64,000 nucleotides of DNA from Tropicibacter naphthalenivorans (GTDB lineage Bacteria > Pseudomonadota > Alphaproteobacteria > Rhodobacterales > Rhodobacteraceae): assembly GCF_900176475.1 (NCBI RefSeq), contig NZ_FWXX01000006.1, positions 1 through 64,000 on the forward strand, given 5' to 3'. Every line of letters begins with the position of its first letter. The stretch's first letter is position 1. Positions 27,235 to 35,503 of the stretch are shown one piece after another. The notes under the pieces were generated by a model that saw only the letters and a program-made list of their open reading frames with translations, was not told where the DNA came from and made no database searches. A program made the translations under genes and the position numbers.

Positions 27235-27687
27235 TCAGGCCGGTTGAATGCGGATCAGGGCTTGGCCGTGTTCGACCAATTCGCCGTTGGGCGCGAGGAT
27301 TTCGGTGACCACGCCGTCCGCCCCGGCGGTGACCGAATTCATCAGTTTCATGACCTCGATGATGCCGATGACCGTGTCCTTGGTGACCGTGTCGCCGACC
27401 TTGACGAAAGGCGGATCGCCGGGTTTGGGCGCGTGGTAAAAGGTGCCGAGCAGCGGCGCGGGCACCTCCGATCCACCACCCGAAACCAAAACGGGGGCGG
27501 CCACGGCGACCGGTTCGGCGGCCTTGGGCGCGGGAGCCTCGGGCGCGCTGGGGGCGGGCGCGGGGCTGCTGCCACGACGGCGCAGTTCCAGTTTCAATTC
27601 GCCCATTTCCAGCTTGAGTTCATCGAAATCAGAGCTGTCGATCAGCTTGAGAATGTCGTCGATATCCGACCGCGTCAGTCCGCTCAT
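27235..27687 (-). CDS. Biotin carboxyl carrier protein
   Basis: A 150-residue carrier. An N-terminal helix (DIDDILKLIDSSDFDELKLEMGELKLEL) is followed by an Ala/Pro-rich linker and a biotinyl domain with VGDTVTKDTVIGIIEVMKLMNSV, where the EVMKLMN lysine is biotinylated. The domain ends GQALIRIQPA. It resembles AccB but sits with a PycB-type carboxyltransferase. It is the first of five almost gap-free genes (carrier, biotin carboxylase, carboxyltransferase, phosphatase, ligase). Confidence 0.9.
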   Translation of the reverse strand: MSGLTRSDIDDILKLIDSSDFDELKLEMGELKLELRRRGSSPAPAPSAPEAPAPKAAEPVAVAAPVLVSGGGSEVPAPLLGTFYHAPKPGDPPFVKVGDTVTKDTVIGIIEVMKLMNSVTAGADGVVTEILAPNGELVEHGQALIRIQPA

Positions 27688-27783
27688 GGCCCTGTGCCCC
27701 CCCTAAATCTCCTGACAGCAGGCTAGGGAGGCGGGGCAAACGGCTCAATTCGCCATCGCCCAAAGTTTCACTAAGTGAAACGG

Positions 27784-28707
27784 TCAGGCGTAGGGCATCC
27801 CCTGCGCGCGGACGTGCAAAGCATAGACCGACTGGCTGGCGGCCATATACAGACGGGTGCGATAAGTCCCGCCAAAACAGACATTTGCGCAGCGTTCGGG
27901 CAGGTGGATCATGCCAATCGCCTCGCCCAGAGGCGAGAAGACACGCACGCCGTTTAACCCCTCGCCAACGCCCCAGCCGCACCACAGGTTGCCATCGGTA
28001 TCCAGACGAAAGCCGTCGGGCGTACCCTCTGCCCCGGCCTCGATCAAGCGCCGCCCGTTCGAGACCCGCGCCCCATCGACGTCATAGGCATGGATGCAGC
28101 GCGGCAGGCCGCTTTGCACCACGTAAAGGATGGATTCGTCAGGGGAAAACGCCAAGCCGTTGGGGTGGTCGATCTGTGTGATCACAGCCGTCATCGTGCC
28201 GTCCGGGTCGATGCGGTAAACGTTGGTGGGCAGCTCTGGCTCGGCGCGGTAGCCTTCGTAATAGTCGCGAATGCCAAAGGTCGGATCGGTGAACCAGACC
28301 GAGCCATCGGACTTGACCACCACATCGTTGGGCGCGTTCAGCGGCTTGCCCTGATAGCTGTCGGCCAGCACGGTGATCGTGCCGTCCAATTCGGTGCGCG
28401 TCACCCGGCGGTGACCATGTTCGCAGGACACCAAGCGCCCCTGCCGGTCGCGCGTGTTGCCATTGGTGTGCGGGCCGCGGCGAAACACCGACACCGCGCC
28501 GGTTTCCTCTTCGATCTTGAGGATCTGGTTGTTGGGGATGTCCGAGACCAACAAACAGCGCATATCGCCGAACCACACCGGCCCCTCGGCCCAGCGCATC
28601 CCTGTGTGCAACCGTTCAACGGCGGCATGGGTCACCAGCAGCGGGCGGAACCGCTCATCCAGGATTTCGACGCGCGGGTCTGGGTAGCTTTGGGCCTGTT
28701 GCCACAT
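27784..28707 (-). CDS. SMP-30/gluconolactonase family hydrolase
   Basis: A 307-residue six-bladed beta-propeller protein with the family's metal and substrate signatures: MRWAEGPVWFGD (metal Glu), PNNQILKIEEETG, LNAPNDVVVKSDGSVWFTDP (metal Asn), HPNGLAFSPDESILYVVQS, and PDGFRLDTDGNLWCGW with the metal-binding Asp. Members hydrolyse sugar lactones or other lactones and esters. It is complete and lies 96 bases upstream of the carboxylase operon on the same strand, so it may be its first gene. A lactone intermediate in the pathway is possible. Confidence 0.8.
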   Translation of the reverse strand: MWQQAQSYPDPRVEILDERFRPLLVTHAAVERLHTGMRWAEGPVWFGDMRCLLVSDIPNNQILKIEEETGAVSVFRRGPHTNGNTRDRQGRLVSCEHGHRRVTRTELDGTITVLADSYQGKPLNAPNDVVVKSDGSVWFTDPTFGIRDYYEGYRAEPELPTNVYRIDPDGTMTAVITQIDHPNGLAFSPDESILYVVQSGLPRCIHAYDVDGARVSNGRRLIEAGAEGTPDGFRLDTDGNLWCGWGVGEGLNGVRVFSPLGEAIGMIHLPERCANVCFGGTYRTRLYMAASQSVYALHVRAQGMPYA

Positions 28708-28835
28708 GATATGTCCTCCGGGTTAAAGAGGTGTTAGCGCAAAACGCAGGCCGAGGGTAGGTTTTGCGGCGATGCGCGTGTGACGACGCGGGGCTCTTGC
28801 GCGGGGCGGGCAAACGGGGCAAAAGCAAGGTCAGC

Positions 28836-28912
28836 GGTCCCTTAGCTCAACTGGATAGAGCAGCTGACTTCTAATCAGCAGGTTGAGGGTTCGAGTCCTT
28901 CAGGGATCGCCA
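28836..28912 (+). tRNA. tRNA-Arg (anticodon TCT)
   Basis: A 77-base cloverleaf. Acceptor GGTCCCT pairs with AGGGATC, with discriminator G and an encoded CCA. The D-arm is AGCTCAACTGGATAGAGC, the anticodon stem-loop GCTGA-CTTCTAA-TCAGC (anticodon TCT), and the T-arm GAGGGTTCGAGTCCTTC with the invariant TTCGA. Its 3' end borders an integrase-like remnant. Confidence 0.95.
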
Positions 28913-28918
28913 TTTTCA

Positions 28919-29340
28919 AAATCATAGCTATAAAAATAAGTGCTTTTGCGCCGATTGTGTCCCACTGCTTCGAGTGTGTCCCACGAATCAGGCCGCGCAG
29001 ATCAGCCGAACAATCCGGCGGCTTTCGTGTGGCGCGCCATCTCGTCAAGCGATGTATGGCCCGCCATCGTGGCAATCTGGTGCGTCGATTTCAACAAACC
29101 GATTGTTTTTAAAAGAAGATTCCTAGGGTATTCCAACTGGATTTTGGCTTTCGGGCGCGACACCTTTGATCCTCTCGGGGGCGCAGTTCAGCGCAGTCAG
29201 CCTCTTGGGGTGCGGTCAGGGTCTCGGTGCCGTAAGGGGCGACATCCCAGATCGCGATATGTGGTGATGGATCAACCCAAGCCAACCGCCAGCCCGTGCC
29301 CTATCCTTCTTGGCCGTGGCCCTTTCGATGGGCGCGCGCC
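28919..29340. other. Non-genic stretch beside tRNA-Arg: relic of an integrated element
   Basis: No intact gene is visible. The first part is AT-richer than its surroundings and has the direct repeat GTGTCCCAC twice within 20 bases (about 28966-28982). The middle holds an integrase-like C-terminus on the minus strand. The right part, read on the minus strand, contains a short piece that looks coding (AIWDVAPYGTETLTAP, around 29250), without a full frame. A tRNA 3' end followed by integrase debris is the classic scar of a lost genomic island. Confidence 0.5.
29002..29187 (-). pseudogene. C-terminal remnant of a tyrosine recombinase/integrase
   Basis: An open minus-strand frame ends with THQIATMAGHTSLDEMARHTKAA then GLFG and TGA. 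This resembles the C-terminal block of phage-type integrases (pattern xHQIxxxxGHxxxxExxRYTxAA, with the catalytic His and the last Tyr position, here His). Only about 60 codons are open and the catalytic Arg-containing region is absent, so it is a truncated relic. The match is by eye and short. Confidence 0.45.
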
Positions 29341-29859
29341 CTAACCGTCGTCGTTCAGCCGGTCGAGATTGTCGATGAACCGCCCCAACATATCGGTGAG
29401 CGTCGCGATCTCTTGGGGGCTGAACCCGTCCAGCAGGCGCTTCTGGCGCGTCAGGGCTTCGACGAGCACCCGGTCATGCAAGGCGCGCCCCGCCTCGGTC
29501 AGCCACCATCCCCGGCTGCGACCATTGGCGTGCACATCGCCCGCCACCGCAAGCCCGCGCTGTTCCAGCCGCGCCACGGACCGGCTGATCGCTGCCTTGT
29601 CGATGCCGATGGTCTGCGCCGATTGCGTCACCGTCGCCCCGGGCACGCGTGTCAGCATGACCAGCATCCGCCAATCCATGATCCCGATGTCGAACTTCTG
29701 GGCATAGGCCTTGGCCGCCGCGCGGTTGAACCGGTTCGCGGCAAAGTTCAGCAGCACCGTCGGGCTGCGCGTAAAGCTTAGCGTGCGCGAAGGCGGGCCA
29801 TCTTCGGCCTCGATCTCGACGGTAAAAAGCGCATTCAGGTCATCAACATCGACAGTCAT
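29341..29859 (-). CDS. MarR-family transcriptional regulator
   Basis: Starting at the ATG at 29859 gives 172 residues. The MarR winged helix is clear: IGIMDWRMLVMLTRVPGATVTQSAQTIGIDKAAISRSVARLEQRGLA, then NGRSRGWWLTEAGRALHD and a C-terminal dimer helix. Longer starts upstream are possible, but MTVDVDDLN fits spacing better. The stop is a TAG that looks genuine. It is divergent from the second P450/ferredoxin pair and probably represses it in response to a small aromatic or lipophilic ligand; this is inferred from the arrangement. Confidence 0.85.
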   Translation of the reverse strand: MTVDVDDLNALFTVEIEAEDGPPSRTLSFTRSPTVLLNFAANRFNRAAAKAYAQKFDIGIMDWRMLVMLTRVPGATVTQSAQTIGIDKAAISRSVARLEQRGLAVAGDVHANGRSRGWWLTEAGRALHDRVLVEALTRQKRLLDGFSPQEIATLTDMLGRFIDNLDRLNDDG

Positions 29860-30000
29860 ATGCCTGTGTAGCCCATCGCCGCGTCCGGGAATAGTCGTCA
29901 CGGTGGTGACAGATCATCATCAATGTTGAGGTGACATCATCGAATCGTTTAGCACCTGTAAAGCGGCCGCGACACGGTTGCCCTTTGGGAGGAGGAACCA

Positions 30001-31281
30001 ATGAACGCACCCTTTGACGGGGCGGCTTCGGGCTGTCCTATGGCTGCCGCGTCGGCAGATTTTCAGCCGTTTGAACATCGCGGCATGTACGAATTTCTCG
30101 CGAAGATCCGCGAGGAGGTGCCGATCTTTCACGCGCCGGAAATCGACTACTGGGTGGTCACCCGCCGCGCCGATATCGAAGCGATCATGCCCGACAGCGA
30201 CCGCTTTACCGCCGTGCTGACGACGCAGCCGATCTTTCCCTGGCCGCAAGAGACGCTGACCTACCTTCAGGAGCGCAAGTTCGCTCATGAGGCCATTCAG
30301 GTCGCCTGCGATCCGCCCCTGCACACCCGCGTGAAAAACCACGTGACCAAGTTCCTGAACATTCGCCAGTTCATGTCCTACGAGCCCGCCATCCGCGAAC
30401 TGGCCCGCAGCTATGTCCAAAAGCTCAAGGGCCAAGAGACCGTCGATCTGGTGGACGCGGTGACCTATGAATACCCGGCGCAGGTCGTCTTTATGCTGCT
30501 GGGCGTCAATGATTTCGACCCGCGCCAGATCAAGAAATGGGGCGATCTGCGCCTGCACATGATCTGGGGCCGCCCCGAGGAAACCGACTTTGAACAGGCG
30601 GCGCGCGATCTGGCGGACTTTTGGGATTACACCGTCGATCTGGTGGCCCCGCGCAAGGCCGACCCCAAGGATGACTACCCCAGCAAGATGTTCGAGCTGC
30701 GCGGCGGGGACGACGAGGTCCTGACCGAGAACGAGATCCGCAGCCTTGTATTTGGTCTGCTGCTGGCGGGGCACGAGACGACCACCAACGCCGCCGGGAA
30801 CCTGATCCTTGAGTTGCTCAAACGTCGCGAGCAATGGCGCGCCATCGCCCAAGACCCCGCGCTGGCCAAGAACGCCGTCGAAGAGGGGCTGCGCTACGCG
30901 ACCTCCGTGGTGGCATGGCGCCGCCGCGCAAAAGAGCCGGTCACCATCGGCGGTGTCGACCTGCCCGCCGGGGCGAACCTGCTGCTGTCGCTGGCCTCGG
31001 CCAACCGCGATCCGGCGCTGTTCGAAGAGCCCGAAACCTTTGACATTGCGCGCAAGGACGCCCGCAACCACATGGCCTTTGGCAAGGGGCTGCACCATTG
31101 CGTCGGCGCGCCGCTGGCCCGTCTGGAGCTGCGCATCCTGCTCGAAGAGCTGACCGCCGCCTTCCCCGAAATGCGCCTCGCCGAGGGCGCCGAAGACACC
31201 GATTTCACCAAGACCCTGTCCTTTCGTGGGCCGGCGCAGCTGCGCGTTCACCTTGGACCCTACAAAGAGCAAGACGCATGA
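30001..31281 (+). CDS. Cytochrome P450 (second copy, intact)
   Basis: A 426-residue class I P450 after a strong GGGAGGAGG site. Motifs: the N-terminal FQPFEHRGMYEFLAKIREEVP, C-helix PPLHTRVKNHVTKFL, I-helix LLLAGHETTTNAAGN, K-helix EEGLRYATSVVAWRRR and heme loop FGKGLHHCVGAPLARLELR with the cysteine ligand. The ExxR and AGHETT elements are intact, so the enzyme should be active. Its stop overlaps the ferredoxin start (ATGA), so donor and acceptor are made together. It is related to but clearly distinct from the P450 at 15527. The substrate is unknown. Confidence 0.92.
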   Translation: MNAPFDGAASGCPMAAASADFQPFEHRGMYEFLAKIREEVPIFHAPEIDYWVVTRRADIEAIMPDSDRFTAVLTTQPIFPWPQETLTYLQERKFAHEAIQVACDPPLHTRVKNHVTKFLNIRQFMSYEPAIRELARSYVQKLKGQETVDLVDAVTYEYPAQVVFMLLGVNDFDPRQIKKWGDLRLHMIWGRPEETDFEQAARDLADFWDYTVDLVAPRKADPKDDYPSKMFELRGGDDEVLTENEIRSLVFGLLLAGHETTTNAAGNLILELLKRREQWRAIAQDPALAKNAVEEGLRYATSVVAWRRRAKEPVTIGGVDLPAGANLLLSLASANRDPALFEEPETFDIARKDARNHMAFGKGLHHCVGAPLARLELRILLEELTAAFPEMRLAEGAEDTDFTKTLSFRGPAQLRVHLGPYKEQDA

Positions 31282-31601
31282 TCGACATCACCTTTATCCA
31301 ACCCGACGGCAGCCAAAAGACGGTCGCGGCCAAGGCCGGCCATACGATCATGGAAACCGCGCAGGCGCATGGCATCGACGGGGTGATCGCGGAGTGCGGT
31401 GGCTCCATGGCTTGCGCGACCTGCCACGTCTTTCTTGACGACATCGCCCTGACCGCCGCCGGTCCCGCGAGCGACAGCGAAGACGACATGCTCGAATTCG
31501 CAGCCACGCCGCGGGCGGACAACAGCCGCCTGAGCTGTCAGGTCACGGTGACCGACGCGCTGAACGGCGCACAGATCACCATACCCGAGACCCAGTTCTG
31601 A
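31278..31601 (+). CDS. [2Fe-2S] ferredoxin coupled to second P450
   Basis: A 107-residue adrenodoxin-type ferredoxin (MIDITFIQPDGSQKTVAAKAG) with cluster ligands in ECGGSMACATCHVF and SRLSCQVTV. It is translationally coupled to the P450 by ATGA overlap and is therefore its likely electron donor. No ferredoxin reductase follows, so a reductase encoded elsewhere must serve both ferredoxins. Confidence 0.92.
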   Translation: MIDITFIQPDGSQKTVAAKAGHTIMETAQAHGIDGVIAECGGSMACATCHVFLDDIALTAAGPASDSEDDMLEFAATPRADNSRLSCQVTVTDALNGAQITIPETQF

Positions 31602-31632
31602 CCGGCCCCCAAACCGGCCCCGCCAAAAGGAG

Positions 31633-31662
31633 CGCGCCTCATCGCAGGACGGGGCGCGTTTT
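31633..31662 (+). terminator. Terminator between ferredoxin and cytochrome c'
   Basis: CGCGCC (31633-31638) pairs with GGCGCG (31653-31658), followed by TTTT. It lies between two convergent genes. Confidence 0.6.
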
Positions 31663-31663
31663 G

Positions 31664-32098
31664 TCATTCGCGGTACTTGGAATGACACGCCTTGCAGGTG
31701 CCGCCCAACTGGCCCAGCGCGCGGCCAAGGTCGGCCTTGGCGGTGATGGTCCCGGCCAGCGCTGCGGCAGTGGTTTCCGACGCCGAGGCCAGCGTGGCAA
31801 AGTCGTCCCACTGCGCCCAGATGATCGGCAGCGCCTCGGACTTGGGATCGTCTGCGCGGGTCTCGAACATGGGCGCGATCTGCGCCGACTGCGCCGCGAT
31901 CTCGGTCAGGGCAGCGTTCGCGGCGGCAGCGTCAAAGGCGGTCTGCCCCTTGGCCATCGCCCCCAGCACCTTCATCTGCTCGCCAATGGTCTTCATAACT
32001 TCCATCCGGGCCAGAACGTCCTTGTTCTTGACCCCGCCATGGGCCAGCGCGGCGGTGCCGAGTGCGATAAGCGTGATCGTTGCTATGGTTTTATTCAT
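31664..32098 (-). CDS. Cytochrome c' family protein
   Basis: A 144-residue secreted protein: a signal peptide ending near GTAALA, four predicted helices, and a single heme motif CKACHSKYRE at the C-terminus, as in cytochromes c' and c-556. The helix 1 residues VLARMEVMKTIGEQMKVLG resemble the heme-contact helix of the family. Cytochromes c' bind NO or take part in periplasmic electron transfer. It is downstream of, and probably co-transcribed with, the multicopper oxidase. Confidence 0.9.
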   Translation of the reverse strand: MNKTIATITLIALGTAALAHGGVKNKDVLARMEVMKTIGEQMKVLGAMAKGQTAFDAAAANAALTEIAAQSAQIAPMFETRADDPKSEALPIIWAQWDDFATLASASETTAAALAGTITAKADLGRALGQLGGTCKACHSKYRE

Positions 32099-32110
32099 CC
32101 AAGTCTCTCC

Positions 32111-33487
32111 TCAGGACACATTGATCCAGGTTGTCATGCCCGATGCAGCATGGGCCAGCATGTGGCAATGCAGCAGCCACTTGCCGGGGTTGTCGGCGGT
32201 AAAGGCGATCTCCAGCGGGGTGTTGGGGATCGACAGGATGGTGTCGCGCAGCGGTCCCATCGCGCCATCGGCGCGCACCTCGCGAAAGTGCATCCCGTGC
32301 AGGTGCATCCCGTGCGGAAATGCCGTGCGGTTGTCCAGCCTGACCCGCACCACCTCGCCGCGTGACAGCTCCGCAAAGGGCGTCTCGGACAGCCCCGCCT
32401 GACCGGCCAGCGCCCAGAACTGGCCGCGATCGATCAGCGCGCGAAAGTCGAGCCGGTCTCCTTGGAACAGGGCGCTGTCCATGCCGGCCATCGCGCCGCC
32501 CTCCATCACCATGTCCAGCGCGCGGGCCTGCGACAGGTCCGGAAGGGCGGTGTTCGGGTTGGCGGGCAGGGGCGCGGGGGCGGTGTCGCGCGGGGGGCGC
32601 GTGCCGGTGATGGATACATCGACCAAGGCTTCCCACGTGTCGCCGTCGAGGGACATCAGCAGCCCCGCGGGGCCGTCCGTCGCGGTGATGTCAACGATCA
32701 GGTCGACACGCTGCGCCGGGGCCAAAACGATCTCGCCGCTGACCTTCTCGGGGGTGTCCAGAGGCATCCCGTCCAGCGCCACGGTCCAGCCGGTCATGCC
32801 GTCCAGCTTTAGGCCAAAGATCCGGGCATTCGCGGCGTTGATCAGCCGCAGGCGCAGGCGCTCTCCGGTCTCGGCCTGCATCCTATAGGCATACTGACCG
32901 TTCACGCCGATCAGGTTCCCGGTGCGCCCGCCGTGGCTCATCATCATCGGGTGGGTGAACGGCTCTACAAAGCTGCCCGTGTCCGGGTCGAGCAGCCAGT
33001 CGTCCAGCATCAGCACCTCGTCGCGGTCCACGTCGGGCGGGGTCGCCTCGTCGACGATCAGCACACCCGACAGGCCGCGCGCGACCTGCTCCATCGAGTT
33101 GGTATGCGCGTGATACCAGTAGGTGCCCGCGTCCGGCACCGCGAAATCGTAGTCAAAGGTCTCGCCCGGCGGTACGGCGTCCTGCGTCAGCCCCGCGACC
33201 CCGTCCATGGCGTTGTCGATGCGGATGCCGTGCCAGTGCACCGACGTCGGCACCTCGAGATCATTGACCAGCCGCCGGGTGACGCGCCCGCCTTGGGGCA
33301 CGCGGATCAGCGGGCCGGGAATGCTGCCGCCATAGGACCAGACGGGCGTGGCGGGGTAGCCCTCGGGGGCCAGTTGCACGCTGGCCTTTTGCGCGATCAG
33401 CGGGTCTGTGGCTGCCCAAGCCGGGCGGGCAATTGCAGCGCCAGCCAGCCCGCCGCAAAAGGCGCGCCTGTTCAGGGTGATCGTCAT
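32111..33487 (-). CDS. Multicopper oxidase (CopA/laccase-like), intact
   Basis: A 458-residue three-domain oxidase with an N-terminal NRRAFCGGLAGAAIA leader, probably Tat-like, and all four copper motifs: SVHWHGIRI, YWYHAHTNSMEQ, HGMHLHGMHF and LLHCHMLAHAASGM, the last with the T1 His, Cys and axial Met. Likely tasks are periplasmic Cu(I) oxidation or phenol/metal oxidation. It lies between a cytochrome c' and a cytochrome c gene in a copper-related region. A second, internally deleted paralogue is encoded at 35684. Confidence 0.9.
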   Translation of the reverse strand: MTITLNRRAFCGGLAGAAIARPAWAATDPLIAQKASVQLAPEGYPATPVWSYGGSIPGPLIRVPQGGRVTRRLVNDLEVPTSVHWHGIRIDNAMDGVAGLTQDAVPPGETFDYDFAVPDAGTYWYHAHTNSMEQVARGLSGVLIVDEATPPDVDRDEVLMLDDWLLDPDTGSFVEPFTHPMMMSHGGRTGNLIGVNGQYAYRMQAETGERLRLRLINAANARIFGLKLDGMTGWTVALDGMPLDTPEKVSGEIVLAPAQRVDLIVDITATDGPAGLLMSLDGDTWEALVDVSITGTRPPRDTAPAPLPANPNTALPDLSQARALDMVMEGGAMAGMDSALFQGDRLDFRALIDRGQFWALAGQAGLSETPFAELSRGEVVRVRLDNRTAFPHGMHLHGMHFREVRADGAMGPLRDTILSIPNTPLEIAFTADNPGKWLLHCHMLAHAASGMTTWINVS

Positions 33488-33488
33488 G

Positions 33489-33914
33489 TCAGTTGATCCC
33501 GTTGGTTCGTTGAAGTTCTCGCACGTAGGCGATGATCGTGGTGACGTCGCCCTTGGTCAGCCCGTCCTGCGCAGGCATGTTGCCGAACCGCCAGTGGTGC
33601 GCCTGCACGCCGTTCTGAACCGCCATGTAAAAGGACATATCGCCATGGTGGTTCGGTTCGTAGATGACGTGGACGAGCGGCGGGCCAAAGCCGTCTTTTC
33701 CGGCGGCGTTTGTGCCGTGGCAGGCGACGCAGACCGCATCAAAGGCCCGCTTGCCCATCTGGGCCTGCGCCGACAGCGTGTCCGGGAGGGTAACGTTCAC
33801 AAGGTCCGTGCCGCTGGCGGGCGCGGCTTCCCGTGCGTTGGTCCGAGGCGAGGCGAGATATGCGAGGGCGGACACGGCCACCACGGCCGCGCCAGCAAAT
33901 GCGAATTTTTTCAT
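33489..33914 (-). CDS. Periplasmic c-type cytochrome
   Basis: 141 residues from the ATG at 33914. An uncleaved or cleavable N-terminal segment (KKFAFAGAAVVAVSALAYLA) is followed by a class I cytochrome fold with AVCVACHGTNAAGKDG (CxxCH) and a Met ligand in FGNMPAQDGLTKGDVTTII. It is one base upstream of the multicopper oxidase gene, so the two are co-expressed and the cytochrome may accept or supply its electrons. Confidence 0.9.
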   Translation of the reverse strand: MKKFAFAGAAVVAVSALAYLASPRTNAREAAPASGTDLVNVTLPDTLSAQAQMGKRAFDAVCVACHGTNAAGKDGFGPPLVHVIYEPNHHGDMSFYMAVQNGVQAHHWRFGNMPAQDGLTKGDVTTIIAYVRELQRTNGIN

Positions 33915-34004
33915 GGTCTTGTCCTGAGGGGCACCGAGGTGTGCGCCAAGGTGCGGAATGCGTTGATCTGATGGTCCCAAAAGAGCCGCCGAACGGCGCA
34001 GCGC

Positions 34005-34388
34005 CTAGGCGCGCGGAGGCGGCAGATCATGCTCGGGCGCGCGGTGCGACCCGGTTTCCGCAGAGGGCAGGCCGTGGACGGCCCGCCCAAATGAAGGCGT
34101 GACCAACCCGGTCATTGGCGACAGGGGCGCAAGCGTCAGGCTCATGACGTGATGGCAGTCAGGCACCGTGCCGTCCGCCGCTTGGTGATGCGCATCGGGG
34201 CAGTCGGCGCAGGGGACCATCGCAGCCTCATGATGGTCGGGGACGGCGGCCCGCACGTCCGGCGCAGACGCCAGAACAAGGCCAAGACCCAGGAACAGAA
34301 CGCACAAAAGGCACCACGCGCGCCGCAGAAATGGCGAAACGCAGCTGTCGGCTCGTTTGTCAGCCCCTCTATGAGCGCGTCGGTTCAA
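34005..34388 (-). CDS. Small secreted Cys/His/Met-rich protein of copper loci (DUF2946-like)
   Basis: The TTG at 34388, five bases after GGAGGG, is the best start and gives 127 residues. A hydrophobic leader (AWCLLCVLFLGLGLVLASA) precedes a segment with potential metal ligands (DHHEAAMVPCADCPDAHHQ, DCHHVMS). The end PEHDLPPPRA is like that of DUF2946-type proteins found in copper clusters. The TAG stop looks natural. Function is not established; periplasmic copper binding is the likely guess. It sits between the damaged copper ATPase and the cytochrome c. Confidence 0.55.
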   Translation of the reverse strand: MNRRAHRGADKRADSCVSPFLRRAWCLLCVLFLGLGLVLASAPDVRAAVPDHHEAAMVPCADCPDAHHQAADGTVPDCHHVMSLTLAPLSPMTGLVTPSFGRAVHGLPSAETGSHRAPEHDLPPPRA

Positions 34389-34452
34389 ATGATCCCTCCG
34401 GTCGGGCGCAAGACCGCCCGGCGACAAGCATACACGGAATGCGCCGCCCCCG

Positions 34453-35503
34453 TCAAAGCTTGGCTGCCCGCAGGCGCAGGGCATTGCCGATGACCGACAC
34501 GGCGGCAACAAAGGCATAGGACAGCGCAGGTGACGGTCTCGGCTTCGACCTTTTCGACCGGAACAGGCTCGCCGGTGATCATGCTTTCATCGACCGAAGA
34601 CCGCCCCCCGGTCACCACATCATCCACCGCAATGCTCTCTCCGGGGCGCACGCGCAGCACATCACCGGAGCGGAGCTGGTCGAGCGGCACATCCTCTTCG
34701 CCACTGTCGGTGACGCGGCGCGCAGTCTTGGGCGCGAGGTCCATCAGCGCGCGGATCGCATCGCCAGTGCGTTCGCGCGCCGCCAGATCCATGACCTGCC
34801 CGATCAGGACGAGGATCACCGCCGTCGTCTCGAAATACATCGGCGTCATGCCCATGCCGTCCTGCATCTGCGCCGGCAGCAGGCCGGGGAACAGCAGCGA
34901 GACGATGGAAAACAGGTAAGCCGCCCCGGTCCCCAGCGCGATGAGCGTCCACATATTGGGCGAGCGGTTCACGACCGACGCCCAGCCGCGATCGAAGAAC
35001 GGTCGGCAGACCTAGACCACCGGCGTCGCAAGCGCAAACGGCACCCAGCCGAACAGCGGATGGCCGAACCATTGGTCAAACGGAATGCCGATAAGCGTGC
35101 CCAATTCGAGGATGAACACCGCCAGCGCCAAGGGCGCGGTGATCCACAGACGCCGTTTGAAATCAACGTATTCCGGGTTGGGGCCGGTCTCGGCAAAGGG
35201 TGTCATCGGCTCGAGCGCCATACCGCATTTCGGGCAGTCGCCGGGATGATCCTGCACGATTTTCGGGTGCATGGGGCAGGAGTATTGCGTGCCTTCTGGC
35301 ATCTTGGTGGGGGCGGGTTGGTCGCCGAGGTAAGCCTTTGGCTGGGTCTCGATTTTCGACTTGCAGCGCGCGGAGCAGAAATAGGGCCGTTGGCCGTCGT
35401 GCTTGGTCATGTGGGCGGCGGTGCTTCGGTCCACGTCCATGCCGCAGACGGGGTCACGGGGCACGGTCTCCGTAGGGTTGTGATCCGCGTGGGCCTGAGC
35501 CAT
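34453..35503 (-). pseudogene. P1B-type copper ATPase, large internal deletion plus amber stop
   Basis: The N-terminus is intact: a YHS-like domain (DPVCGMDVDRS, YFCSARCKSKIE), a heavy-metal-binding motif (YSCPMHPKIVQDHPGDCPKCGM) and the first membrane helices. TAG at 35012-35014 interrupts before RPFFDRGWASV. The frame then resumes through MWTLIALGTGAAYLF and the actuator domain with SMITGEPVPVEK. Near 34528 the sequence jumps to ALSYAFVAAVSVIGNALRLRAAKL, the extreme C-terminus. The CPC-type membrane site, the phosphorylated DKTGT loop and the ATP domain, about 400 residues, are missing, and the two sides are in different frames. It cannot transport copper. Confidence 0.85.
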
